NCBI GenBank assembly: GCA_018715745.1
Contig: DVLA01000020.1
Location: 1 to 64,000 of the forward strand
Reading direction: 5' to 3'
DNA length: 64,000 bases
Source: Candidatus Coprenecus stercoripullorum
GTDB lineage: Bacteria; Bacteroidota; Bacteroidia; Bacteroidales; UBA932
Position numbers and translations under genes: made by a program. Below, piece after piece: positions 26,361-35,097 of this stretch (positions are counted from its first letter, which is position 1; the number at the start of each line of letters is the position of its first letter). The notes under the pieces were generated by a model, which made no database searches, was not told the DNA's origin, and was given only the letters and a program-made list of their open reading frames with translations.

Positions 26361-27833
26361 ATGGACAAAAAAATTAAGGCCAGCATAGGAAAGATGGCAT
26401 TCAGCCTCGATGCCGCAGCATATACCAAACTTGAGGAATACCTCGGTGAGCTTTCCGCACATTATGAAGGGAAGGCCGGCGGAAAGGACATAGTGTCCGG
26501 CATAGAGGAAAGGATAGCCGAGATTCTCACGGAAAGGGGATTCAAAGACAAAACCGTAACCGAGAGTGCAATAGACGAGATAATATTCACACTGGGAAAG
26601 GCGGATGACATAGACGGAGGTGATCCGTCGCAGGAAAACGGAAAGAAGATACGGAGAAGGCTGTACAGGGATACCGGAAACAGAATCATAGCGGGAGTAT
26701 GCTCCGGACTGGGAAATTACTTCAACATTGATCCCATAATATTCCGCCTGGTTTTCGCAGTCACAGGCATAGCCTGCCTTTTCAGTGACTGGGAGGCGTT
26801 ATGGATACTGCTGCTCCTGTATCCCGTACTCTGTATTATCATGCCCGCTGCAAGGACCTCCGCCCAGAAATGTGAAATGTACGGGCGGAAACAGTCTATC
26901 AGGGGAATAGAGGAAAGTATAGAAAACGGACGGCACGACTCCGGCCGGCAGGACGGCTTCGGGAAAACCGCCGGCAGGATATTCACATTCCTGATAGGGC
27001 TGATACTGTTCTGCATAGGTGTTTCAGGCATTACGGCAACAATACTCCTGCTGTTCGGAATCTCGATATGGAGCATCGCCATCCCTGCCGGGCTGGCCGG
27101 CTGGATTTCCGCTTTCGGATGCATATCAAGAGGGACGGCAATACTTGCAGAAGTCTTCCTCGGCCTTTCCGTATCCCTCATCTTCATAGGCATGACCTAC
27201 GGAGGTGTCATGATGCTGTTCGGCCTGCGGTCTCCCAAATGGAAACCCGGACTGATAATATTCGCCATGTGGCTGCTTTCCGTAATCGGGCTCGCGGCAA
27301 TAGTCACAATATCTTCCGTAAGGCAGCCCGTATTCCGGGACAGCATTGCCGTAGGCAAAAGCGAAAGTCTGCCGAGAAGAGACACCCTGTACATAGAACT
27401 TGCCGGCAGCGGGCAATGGAAATCCGAGAAAGCCGTGATAGATGCTGACCGGAACGAATTCAATATAATGTTCTTTAAGGAAGGAAAAGAACCGGAAATC
27501 ATATTCTATCCCAAAATAAGGCTCTCGCAGAGCGACAGATACAGAGCGGCAACGGAAATCTTCGTCTCTACGGAGGAACTACGCAGGCGCCCTGCTTCGC
27601 TTGCCGACTTCGGGAATGGCGGCAACATGGATTTTTATTCGATAAAGGGTGACACACTGGTCCTCAAGCCGCAGATCATAAGCAAGAAAAAGGCCCTTAC
27701 CGATATAGACAGAATGGTCAGAATCAGGACGGACGAGAATGTGACAGTTATAATTCCGGAGCCTGTACGCCACCAGTTCGACAGGTCACTGGAATTTTCG
27801 AGTTTCGGATATCTGCTGACAGATATTTTCTGA
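26361..27833 (+). CDS. PspC domain-containing membrane protein (long form)
   Basis: A 490-residue protein whose first ~170 residues repeat the architecture of the short paralog: the helical N-domain, then R-R-L-Y-R-D-T-G-N-R-I-I-A-G-V-C-S-G-L and PspC membrane segments. It continues with about four more membrane segments (~215-320) and a ~160-residue soluble C-terminal domain that looks beta-rich (possibly related to adhesin-like putative heads in Bacteroidota PspC proteins). The PadR-PspC arrangement is common in Bacteroidota. A membrane-stress role is inferred from the domain. Confidence 0.85.
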   Translation: MDKKIKASIGKMAFSLDAAAYTKLEEYLGELSAHYEGKAGGKDIVSGIEERIAEILTERGFKDKTVTESAIDEIIFTLGKADDIDGGDPSQENGKKIRRRLYRDTGNRIIAGVCSGLGNYFNIDPIIFRLVFAVTGIACLFSDWEALWILLLLYPVLCIIMPAARTSAQKCEMYGRKQSIRGIEESIENGRHDSGRQDGFGKTAGRIFTFLIGLILFCIGVSGITATILLLFGISIWSIAIPAGLAGWISAFGCISRGTAILAEVFLGLSVSLIFIGMTYGGVMMLFGLRSPKWKPGLIIFAMWLLSVIGLAAIVTISSVRQPVFRDSIAVGKSESLPRRDTLYIELAGSGQWKSEKAVIDADRNEFNIMFFKEGKEPEIIFYPKIRLSQSDRYRAATEIFVSTEELRRRPASLADFGNGGNMDFYSIKGDTLVLKPQIISKKKALTDIDRMVRIRTDENVTVIIPEPVRHQFDRSLEFSSFGYLLTDIF

Positions 27834-27892
27834 TACAGGTACAACTAAAAAATACAGGATTATTTTAACGGTAAGAAAATTACTAGTAACTT

Positions 27893-28726
27893 GCGGCTGT
27901 CTCATGCGAAGGCGAGAAACCGGAACCGGGTCCCGATCCGGACGGAGGTTCTACACAGACGCCGGAATTTACCATACTGGACGAATCAATTGAAGACATA
28001 CCTTTGGAAGGGGGACAGATTATCGTACGCTACAAATTTGAAAACCGCCCTGAAGGGGAATTTTCCACAAGCCTTCCCGAAGGCCACTGGGTGTCAAACT
28101 TCTATGTCGTATCCGATACGTCTTTCTCTTTCAACATCCAGAAGAACATGGTACGCCCCCGCTCGGTAAAGTTTGCAATACAGTATACCGAATCCGACGG
28201 CAGCAGAATATATGTCGACAGCCTGACCGTCTCCCAGGGAGGCAACGACGCGGATGTCATAATAGAAGCCAAGAACCTTACGGGAGAATATTATTCCGAA
28301 GCTGGAATTTCGCCGAACCCGAACTACTATACCTGGGTGTCTGACCTGGGCCTGTGGGTCAAGGATTCGGAAGGCATCAATTTCGACATTTACGGGCCCA
28401 TACCGGAAAAAGAACAGGTAACCATAAACGGGAGTGTAAGAGACATTATCAAAACCCTTCCCGAAGGGACCTATTACTACGCCGCCGGTTCCTATGAATA
28501 TTATACTTTCTCGGAATATTCCTTCTACGGAGTATATACAGGGAGTCATACCTCAGGCCAGTTCGGATATGATCCACGCGTAGCTATTACGGGCGGAGAA
28601 CTCACCATTACGCACCTCGACTCAGAGGGCAGGGAAGTCAGCCTGAATGCCAGCGTTACCGGTGAGGACGGGAAAGTATACATGCTGACCTTTACAGGTC
28701 CTCTCACGAGATTCCTCTATTATTGA
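27893..28726 (+). CDS. Lipoprotein with beta-rich domain; 5' end broken or mis-sequenced
   Basis: The frame encodes a plausible mature lipoprotein: L-A-A-V-S-C-E-G-E-K then an acidic Pro-rich linker and a beta-rich body. No ATG, GTG or TTG precedes it; a TAA lies at 27887-27889, directly before the CTT codon for L. The track starts at a TTG (28004) well inside. Reading the +1 frame upstream gives K-K-Y-R-I-I-L-T-V-R-K-L-L-V, and dropping a single A at 27889 joins this to L-A-A-V-S-C, restoring a good lipoprotein signal, although even that frame lacks a standard start codon. So the gene is likely disrupted at its 5' end or contains a sequence error. The C-terminal region resembles the 41496-42365 lipoprotein (L-P-E-G-T-Y, G-G-E-L-T-I, F-T-G-P-L). 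Function unknown. Confidence 0.55.
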   Translation, partial: AAVSCEGEKPEPGPDPDGGSTQTPEFTILDESIEDIPLEGGQIIVRYKFENRPEGEFSTSLPEGHWVSNFYVVSDTSFSFNIQKNMVRPRSVKFAIQYTESDGSRIYVDSLTVSQGGNDADVIIEAKNLTGEYYSEAGISPNPNYYTWVSDLGLWVKDSEGINFDIYGPIPEKEQVTINGSVRDIIKTLPEGTYYYAAGSYEYYTFSEYSFYGVYTGSHTSGQFGYDPRVAITGGELTITHLDSEGREVSLNASVTGEDGKVYMLTFTGPLTRFLYY

Positions 28727-28764
28727 CAAGGACGGCGGGCAACACAAGCCCGATAAGACCATAG

Positions 28765-28798
28765 AAGTGCTGCAACTGCCGGTTGCGGCACTTTGTTT
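28765..28798 (+). terminator. Intrinsic terminator after the broken lipoprotein gene
   Basis: A 12-position stem AAGTGCTGCAAC/GTTGCGGCACTT with one T-G pair and a 5-base loop is followed by TGTTTAT. Confidence 0.7.
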
Positions 28799-28820
28799 AT
28801 AACCGAAATTAAATTTTATC

Positions 28821-28828
28821 TATCTTTG
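28821..28828 (+). promoter_or_regulatory. Bacteroidota -7 element TATCTTTG upstream of rsmA
   Basis: TATCTTTG lies seven bases before the rsmA ATG at 28836, so the transcript is leaderless or nearly so. Confidence 0.65.
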
Positions 28829-28835
28829 TTCCGAT

Positions 28836-29633
28836 ATGTACGTTAGGGCGAAAAAGGCATTGGGGCAGCACTTCCTTCACGACGGGGAAAAGGCGCGAGC
28901 CATAGTGCAGTCCCTGATGGATGCCGTTTCACCGGACAGTCCGGTTGCATACGGGGGAAAGTCCAATGTCCTGGAAGTCGGGCCAGGGACAGGGGCCCTG
29001 ACGAAATACCTCCTTGAAGAACGGAACATAACACTGAAAGCCGTAGAGATAGATTCCGAATCGATTGAGTTCCTGCATACCATGTACCCGGAACTGCCCG
29101 TAATCCGGGCGGACTTCCTGAAACTCGACCCGGACAGCATATTCCCCGGCATGCAATTCTGCATAATAGGGAACTTCCCTTACAACATATCGTCACAGAT
29201 ATTTTTCAGAATTATCGATTACAGGGACAGAATCCCGTTTGCAGTAGGCATGGTACAGAAAGAAGTCGCCGAAAGGCTTGCCTCCCCGCCCGGCTGCAAA
29301 GCATACGGGATACTGTCAGTACTTCTCCAGGCCTGGTATGACATAGAATACCTTTTTACAGTTGAACCGTCGGCATTCACCCCTCCACCCAAAGTACGGT
29401 CGGCGGTAATCCGCATAAGGAGGAACGGGCGCAAATCCCTCGACTGTGACGGGGCGCTTTTCAAAAGGGTCATCAAAACCGCTTTCAACCAGCGCCGTAA
29501 AACCATACGCAATTCCACGAAACAGCTTGCGGGCGAATATACTTTAGAAGATACGCCATTATCCGAAATGCGGCCCGAGCAGTTGTCAGTGGAGCAATTC
29601 ATCGAACTCACAAATAAATTCAAACATTTATGA
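28836..29633 (+). CDS. rsmA: 16S rRNA (adenine(1518)-N6/adenine(1519)-N6)-dimethyltransferase
   Basis: RsmA/KsgA dimethylates two adjacent adenosines near the 3' end of 16S rRNA during 30S assembly. The 265-residue protein has the family N-terminus K-K-A-L-G-Q-H-F-L, the SAM loop E-V-G-P-G-T-G-A-L-T, and the catalytic N-F-P-Y-N-I (normally N-L-P-Y-N-I). The end of the gene overlaps the ATG of the GH109 gene by four bases, suggesting translational coupling with an unrelated secreted enzyme. Confidence 0.97.
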   Translation: MYVRAKKALGQHFLHDGEKARAIVQSLMDAVSPDSPVAYGGKSNVLEVGPGTGALTKYLLEERNITLKAVEIDSESIEFLHTMYPELPVIRADFLKLDPDSIFPGMQFCIIGNFPYNISSQIFFRIIDYRDRIPFAVGMVQKEVAERLASPPGCKAYGILSVLLQAWYDIEYLFTVEPSAFTPPPKVRSAVIRIRRNGRKSLDCDGALFKRVIKTAFNQRRKTIRNSTKQLAGEYTLEDTPLSEMRPEQLSVEQFIELTNKFKHL

Positions 29634-31042
29634 AATACGCATTGATTTCCTTAGCCGCGATATGCGGCATTCTTGCAGGATGCTGCGAGAACATACAGTA
29701 TTGCGACACATCGCTGCCGTATGAAATAAACGACGGCAGGATAGTGTTTTCCGTCCCGCCCCGTTCGGAAGGGCAGGAATCCATGATCGGGTTCAGGACC
29801 GAACCGATTGATACCGTAAGGGTAGGCTTCATAGGGCTCGGCATGAGAGGCCCCGGCGCCGTGGAAAGATTTACCTATATTGAGGGGACCCGGATCAACG
29901 CCCTGTGCGATTTGTACCCTGAAAGGGTTGAAGAAGCCCAGAAAATACTGACTTCGCGCAACCTGCCCGAAGCTGCATCCTATAGCGGGGAAGACGGGTG
30001 GAAAGAACTGTGCATGCGCGATGACATCGACCTGGTATATATCGTGACACCCTGGCAGCTGCACGTGGAAATGGCCGTATTCGCAATGGAACACGGGAAG
30101 CACGTTGCCATAGAAGTCCCTGCTGCCACCTCTCTCGCCGAATGCTGGGCGCTCGTAAACACCTCCGAAAAGACACGCAGGCACTGTACCATTCTGGAGA
30201 ACTGCGTATATGACTTCTTCGAAATGACAGCCCTGAACATGGCACAGCAGGGCCTGTTCGGGGAGATAATCCATGCTGAAGGCGCATACATCCATAATCT
30301 TGAACCGTTCTGGGATGAATATCAGGGCAACTGGAGACTGGATTTCAACCAGAAGCACCGCGGTGACGTCTATGCCACACACGGGTTCGGGCCAGTATGC
30401 CAGGCTCTCGACATCCACAGAGGGGACAAGCTGGACTATCTGGTAGCAATGGACACCAAATCGGTCAATGGCAAAAAACTCGTACAGGAAAGGATGGACA
30501 TGGACGAATGCGCAAACGGAGACCATACGATAACTCTCATACGCACCCACCAGGGAAAAATGATCGAAATCCAGCATAACGTAATGACTCCGCGTCCTTA
30601 CAACAGGCTCTACCAGCTCACCGGCACGGAAGGCTTCGCAAACAAATACCCCATTGAAGGTTTCACTTTCATGCCTGAGAATATCGGCGAAGAAGAGGTT
30701 CCGGACCATGAAGACCTCAATGCCCACGGATTCATTCCTGCCGATGCAAGGGATGCACTCATGCAGAAGTACATGCACCCCATCCACAAGGAAGTCGGCG
30801 AAATAGCCAGAAAAGTCGGGGGTCACGGAGGAATGGACTTTGTCATGGACTACAGGCTCGTATATTGCCTGCGCAACGGACTGCCCCTTGATATGGACGT
30901 ATATGACGCAGCCGAATGGTCATGCGTAGGGGAACTCGGTTCAACATCCATGTATCACGGCAGCATGCCTGTCGAGTTTCCCGACTTTACAAGAGGGGAC
31001 TGGGACAAGACCGACGGGTTCTCATTCGCCTACGCCGAATAG
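29630..31042 (+). CDS. GH109-family (Gfo/Idh/MocA-like) exported glycosidase, probable alpha-N-acetylgalactosaminidase
   Basis: A 470-residue NAD-dependent hydrolase. A lipoprotein-type signal ends L-A-G-C (Cys18). The Rossmann motif G-L-G-M-R-G follows V-R-V-G-F-I, and the conserved C-terminal stretches H-G-G-M-D-F-V-M-D-Y-R-L and P-D-F-T-R-G-x-W are those of GH109, whose members use tightly bound NAD+ to remove terminal alpha-GalNAc (blood-group A type, mucin). The exact substrate here is untested. Lipidation could place it on the outer membrane. It overlaps rsmA by four bases and is followed by a terminator. Family confidence is high, substrate moderate. Confidence 0.85.
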   Translation: MKYALISLAAICGILAGCCENIQYCDTSLPYEINDGRIVFSVPPRSEGQESMIGFRTEPIDTVRVGFIGLGMRGPGAVERFTYIEGTRINALCDLYPERVEEAQKILTSRNLPEAASYSGEDGWKELCMRDDIDLVYIVTPWQLHVEMAVFAMEHGKHVAIEVPAATSLAECWALVNTSEKTRRHCTILENCVYDFFEMTALNMAQQGLFGEIIHAEGAYIHNLEPFWDEYQGNWRLDFNQKHRGDVYATHGFGPVCQALDIHRGDKLDYLVAMDTKSVNGKKLVQERMDMDECANGDHTITLIRTHQGKMIEIQHNVMTPRPYNRLYQLTGTEGFANKYPIEGFTFMPENIGEEEVPDHEDLNAHGFIPADARDALMQKYMHPIHKEVGEIARKVGGHGGMDFVMDYRLVYCLRNGLPLDMDVYDAAEWSCVGELGSTSMYHGSMPVEFPDFTRGDWDKTDGFSFAYAE

Positions 31043-31065
31043 GCCTTTCCGGCAGCCACAATCAG

Positions 31066-31099
31066 GAAGGCAGCTGTATGTACGGCTGCCTTCTTTTTA
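31066..31099 (+). terminator. Intrinsic terminator after GH109 gene
   Basis: A 9-bp stem GAAGGCAGC/GCTGCCTTC with a 10-base loop is followed by TTTTTAT. Confidence 0.8.
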
Positions 31100-31115
31100 T
31101 TATGCCCCGGCCATG

Positions 31116-32384
31116 TCATGAATTTATAGCCTTGACAGGGCTCATCCTCGCAGCCGAGTATGACGGTACCAGCCCGGAAAGAATACCTACTGCCACAGCC
31201 ACCGCCAGCCCCTTCATCACATTACCCATGGACAGGGTAAAGTCAAAACCTTCAATGTCGCGGAGAAACAGTGTGGCCACAGATACCAGGACCAGCCCCA
31301 CGACGCCGCCGGCCAGCGAAAGTACGGCAGATTCCGCCAGGAACTGAGTAAGGATGACATATCTCTTTGCCCCCAACGCCTTTTGGATTCCTATCTGCGG
31401 AGTCCTCTCCTTTACGGAGACAAACATTATATTGGCAATGCCGAAGCCGCCTATAAGCAATGAGAACCCCCCTATTATAAGGCCGGCTATATTTATCGTC
31501 CCCATCACCGAATCCATCACATCCATAAGGAAGGACATCCTGTCGATAGCGAAATCGTCCTTTTCCACCGGTGTCAGCCTCCTGAAAGACCTCATAAGCA
31601 GGCGCAGCTCGGCAATCATCCCGTCCTGGGAGACATTGTCCCTTGCAACCGCCCATATCTGGGCATTCGAGGAAAATACGCCAAGATTCTTCCCGAACCT
31701 TACCGGTACTATCACGGCATTATCCATATCCATCATGGACACCATGCTTTCACCCTGCGGGTCAGCCACACCTATAACGGTGACATTGGCCCCATTTACC
31801 TTTATACGCTTCCCGACAGGATCATCGGCAGGAAAAAGCTCCTGGGCCACATTATGCCCTATAACGGCAAGGCCTGAAGCTCCCCTTGATTCCCCCGAAG
31901 TGAAAAGACGCCCTTCCGCAATCCCGATATTTATTATTTTCTCCAGCCCCTCGGTGCTCATAATAACAACCGCATCTGAAAAGGAATTGCGCCCGCGCGA
32001 GAGATACCCGTAGAAATAATCGGAAAAGACAATGGTCTGCGCCGTTTCAGAATTGGAGCGTATATAGGAATACTCGTCTTCCGTAACCGGAGGCCTTTGC
32101 AGGTATTCCCACCACCTGTATTCCTCCCCCTCATCCACTGTAAACGGGAACTGCTGGATGATAACGACATCGCTCCCGAATGTCTTCAGGCCTTCGGATA
32201 TATTCTTTCTAAGCGCATCGACTGCACAGAACACTGTTACGACCGAAAAAATGCCTATCGCCACCCCGAACAGGGAAAGCACTGTCCTGAACCTGTCCGT
32301 CCTTATGGCCGAGAACGCAAAAACGATGCTTTCAGCCATAAGCCTGAATACTATCCTGACCTCATTAAAAAAGCCGCCCTTCAT
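31116..32384 (-). CDS. MacB/FtsX-type ABC transporter permease
   Basis: A 422-residue protein with the four-helix MacB layout: one membrane segment near the N-terminus (V-L-S-L-F-G-V-A-I-G-I-F-S-V-V-T-V-F), a large periplasmic MacB-PCD domain, and three C-terminal segments including G-F-S-L-L-I-G-G-F-G-I-A-N-I-M-F-V and E-R-T-P-Q-I-G-I-Q-K-A-L-G-A-K. Such permeases export lipoproteins, peptides or drugs with a cognate ATPase. No ATPase gene adjoins it. Its ATG directly follows the mutS stop (TAGATG), so it is co-transcribed with a DNA-repair gene. Substrate unknown. Confidence 0.9.
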   Translation of the reverse strand: MKGGFFNEVRIVFRLMAESIVFAFSAIRTDRFRTVLSLFGVAIGIFSVVTVFCAVDALRKNISEGLKTFGSDVVIIQQFPFTVDEGEEYRWWEYLQRPPVTEDEYSYIRSNSETAQTIVFSDYFYGYLSRGRNSFSDAVVIMSTEGLEKIINIGIAEGRLFTSGESRGASGLAVIGHNVAQELFPADDPVGKRIKVNGANVTVIGVADPQGESMVSMMDMDNAVIVPVRFGKNLGVFSSNAQIWAVARDNVSQDGMIAELRLLMRSFRRLTPVEKDDFAIDRMSFLMDVMDSVMGTINIAGLIIGGFSLLIGGFGIANIMFVSVKERTPQIGIQKALGAKRYVILTQFLAESAVLSLAGGVVGLVLVSVATLFLRDIEGFDFTLSMGNVMKGLAVAVAVGILSGLVPSYSAARMSPVKAINS

Positions 32385-35030
32385 CTATCTGTTGTTTATC
32401 CCCACTTTCCTTTTCAAATCCCTCAAAAGGTCGAATGCGTCCATCGGTGTCATGGTATTCAGATCCGTCCTCTTCAAAGTATCCCTTATATCCTCCAGAG
32501 TAGGATCGTCAAGGCCGAAAATGGACAGCTGGACCCCTTCGCCGGGAGCTTCCGCAGCCTTCCTGCGATTCTGGGAACGGGAGTTTCCGCTTTCTTCCAG
32601 CTTCCTGAGAATCTTCTCGGCAGACTCCACCACCTCAGAAGGCATTCCCGCCAGCCTTGCCACATGTATACCGAAGCTATGCGCAACCCCTCCTCTGCAA
32701 AGCTTTCTCAAAAATAGGATTTTCCCGTCAACCTCCTTGACCGATATATGAAAATTTTTTACCCTCTGGCAATATTTCTCTATCTCGTTCAGTTCATGGT
32801 AATGCGTTGCGAACAGGGTCCTTGCCCCGCCGCTGCGGCCATGGATATATTCCACTATCGCCCTGGCTATGGACATCCCGTCAAAAGTGCTCGTCCCCCG
32901 GCCTATCTCGTCCAGAAGAATAAGGGAGCCGGATGTCATGTTGTTGAGTATGGATGCCGTCTCAAGCATTTCCACCATAAACGTCGACTCCCCGCGGGAA
33001 ATATTGTCAGAAGCGCCCACCCTTGTAAATATCTTGTCGCAACAGCCTATGCGGGCCGATTTGGCAGGCACGAACGATCCGCACTGGGCCATAAGGACAA
33101 TCAGGGCCGTCTGCCTCAGCAGCGCCGACTTGCCCGACATGTTGGGGCCGGTAAGTATGATTATCTGCTGGACAGCGTCATCAAGATACAGGTCATTCGC
33201 AACATACTCTTCCCCCATGGGCATCATACGCTCGATAACGGGATGCCGTCCTTCCTTTATGACAAGCAGGTTGCCCTCTTCCATCTGCGGGCGGCAATAA
33301 CCGTATCCGACAGCCGACAAGGCGAAAGACAGCAGGCAATCCGTACGTGCGATAACGGACGCATTGGCCTGAATCTCAGGAATGGCTTTCTGCACAGCCA
33401 GAATGATTTCCCCGAAAATGCGGCTTTCTATGGCGGCAATTTTCTCTTCGGCCCCGAGTATCTTTTCCTCATACTCCTTCAGTTCAGGGGTAATATACCT
33501 CTCCGCCGAAACGAGGGTCTGTTTGCGTATCCATTCGGGGGGAACCTTCTCCCTATGCGTATTCCTTACTTCAAGATAATATCCGAACACATTGTTATAG
33601 CTCACTTTAAGCGAACTTATCCCGGTACGTTCCATCTCCCTGCGCTGGATTTCCTGAAGAATCTCCCTGCCATGGCTTACAATATTGCGCAGGCTGTCCA
33701 GTTCGCTGTCCACACCGGCCGCTATCACCTCCCCTTTCCCGATCTGGGCCGCCGGTTCGGCAGCCAGCCTGCTGTCCAGCACTTCCATCAGGGCGGAGCA
33801 GTCACTCAGACCGGAGGCCATTTTGCCCAACACCCCTCCCCTGTCTTTGGATTCAAGCAGTTTCCGTACGGGGCCGAACTGCATTATACCTTTGCGAAGC
33901 TGGGCCACCTCCCTCGGGCTCACCCTGCCGGATGCGGCCCTGGAAACTATCCTCTCGAGGTCACCCATGTCGGAAATATGGGACACAAGTTCGTCCCTCA
34001 AGTCTTTATCCCCCACAAATACTTCTACTGCATCATGGCGGGACCTGATCTCGGCGAGACTGCGGGAAGGCATGCACAGCCATGAACGGAGCATCCTCCC
34101 CCCCATAGGGGACGAAGTCCTGTCGATAATATCTATCAACGCAGTACCCTCAGGCACAACAGGAGAAAGCAGTTCAAGGTTCCTTATCGTAAACTTGTCA
34201 AGCCAGACAAACTTGTCGGCATCGATTCTGGATATCGAGCATATCTGCGCCAGGCCCCTTTCAGGACAGTATTCCGATGATTCCAGATTATTGGCCTCAA
34301 GATAGAACAGCGCAGCCCCGGCCGCGGTCAGGCCGAGCCTGCACGACTCTACCCCGAAACCCTTTAGGGTATCCACCCCGAAATGTTTCAGCAGTTTCCT
34401 GTACCCGGATTCAAACACGAAAGCCCATTCGTCCATAGTGGAAATATAGACTTTGGAAGCCGGTGCAAGGAACCTTTCCCTTACACCCTTTTCAAAGCCT
34501 TTCTGGACCAGCAGCTCCTTGGGACTGAAATCCGAAAGCAGCAGGTCCATATAATCCAGGTCACCTTCGGCAATCCTGAAAATGCCGGTAGATATGTCAA
34601 GAAAGGCTATGCCCGCCCTGTCCTTATAAAAATAGACGGAGGCCAGATAATTGTTCTCATTGCGCGAAAGAATCCGGTCGCTATAGGCCACCCCCGGCGT
34701 AACCAGCTCCGTAACCCCACGCTTGACCAGTTTCTTGGCAAATTTGGGATCTTCCAGCTGGTCACATACGGCCACCTTGTATCCGGCCCTGACAAGTTTG
34801 GGCAGATGCACGTCCACCGCATGATGGGGGAAACCGGCCAGTTCTATATCCCCGGCATCTCCGTTTGCTTTCCTGGTAAGTACTATGCCGAGAATCCTGC
34901 TCACCGTAACAGCATCCTCCCCGTACGTCTCGTAAAAATCCCCGACACGCATCAGCAACAGGGCCTCGGGATGCAAAGCCTTGAATTTGAAATACTGCAC
35001 CATCAAAGGTGTCCCTTCGTTTTTCCCCAT
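32385..35030 (-). CDS. mutS: DNA mismatch repair protein MutS
   Basis: An 881-residue MutS1. The mismatch-contact motif G-D-F-Y-E-T-Y-G-E-D-A (F-Y-E) is near the N-terminus, followed by the clamp domains and the ATPase with Walker A G-P-N-M-S-G-K-S and Walker B I-L-L-D-E-I-G-R-G-T-S-T-F-D-G. It recognises mispairs and recruits MutL. A divergent promoter element TAAATTTG lies four bases before the ATG. Complete and of usual length. Confidence 0.98.
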   Translation of the reverse strand: MGKNEGTPLMVQYFKFKALHPEALLLMRVGDFYETYGEDAVTVSRILGIVLTRKANGDAGDIELAGFPHHAVDVHLPKLVRAGYKVAVCDQLEDPKFAKKLVKRGVTELVTPGVAYSDRILSRNENNYLASVYFYKDRAGIAFLDISTGIFRIAEGDLDYMDLLLSDFSPKELLVQKGFEKGVRERFLAPASKVYISTMDEWAFVFESGYRKLLKHFGVDTLKGFGVESCRLGLTAAGAALFYLEANNLESSEYCPERGLAQICSISRIDADKFVWLDKFTIRNLELLSPVVPEGTALIDIIDRTSSPMGGRMLRSWLCMPSRSLAEIRSRHDAVEVFVGDKDLRDELVSHISDMGDLERIVSRAASGRVSPREVAQLRKGIMQFGPVRKLLESKDRGGVLGKMASGLSDCSALMEVLDSRLAAEPAAQIGKGEVIAAGVDSELDSLRNIVSHGREILQEIQRREMERTGISSLKVSYNNVFGYYLEVRNTHREKVPPEWIRKQTLVSAERYITPELKEYEEKILGAEEKIAAIESRIFGEIILAVQKAIPEIQANASVIARTDCLLSFALSAVGYGYCRPQMEEGNLLVIKEGRHPVIERMMPMGEEYVANDLYLDDAVQQIIILTGPNMSGKSALLRQTALIVLMAQCGSFVPAKSARIGCCDKIFTRVGASDNISRGESTFMVEMLETASILNNMTSGSLILLDEIGRGTSTFDGMSIARAIVEYIHGRSGGARTLFATHYHELNEIEKYCQRVKNFHISVKEVDGKILFLRKLCRGGVAHSFGIHVARLAGMPSEVVESAEKILRKLEESGNSRSQNRRKAAEAPGEGVQLSIFGLDDPTLEDIRDTLKRTDLNTMTPMDAFDLLRDLKRKVGINNR

Positions 35031-35034
35031 AGCG

Positions 35035-35042
35035 CAAATTTA
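35035..35042 (-). promoter_or_regulatory. Bacteroidota -7 element TAAATTTG for mutS
   Basis: On the minus strand TAAATTTG ends four bases before the mutS ATG, which implies a leaderless message. It is back-to-back with the glycosyltransferase promoter at 35073. Confidence 0.6.
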
Positions 35043-35072
35043 ATCCAAATTTGCCGATTGATTGAAATATAA

Positions 35073-35080
35073 TAATTTTG
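35073..35080 (+). promoter_or_regulatory. Bacteroidota -7 element TAATTTTG for the glycosyltransferase
   Basis: TAATTTTG matches TAnnTTTG and lies 17 bases upstream of ATG 35098. It also decides the start, since the track's 35062 start lies upstream of it. Confidence 0.6.
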
Positions 35081-35097
35081 TATCCGAGGTTCGCATA

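Noticed and set aside
29651-30826. 391-residue minus-strand ORF
   Set aside because: It lies antisense within the GH109 gene, without motifs or promoter.
32748-34085. 445-residue plus-strand ORF
   Set aside because: It is a shadow of mutS on the opposite strand.
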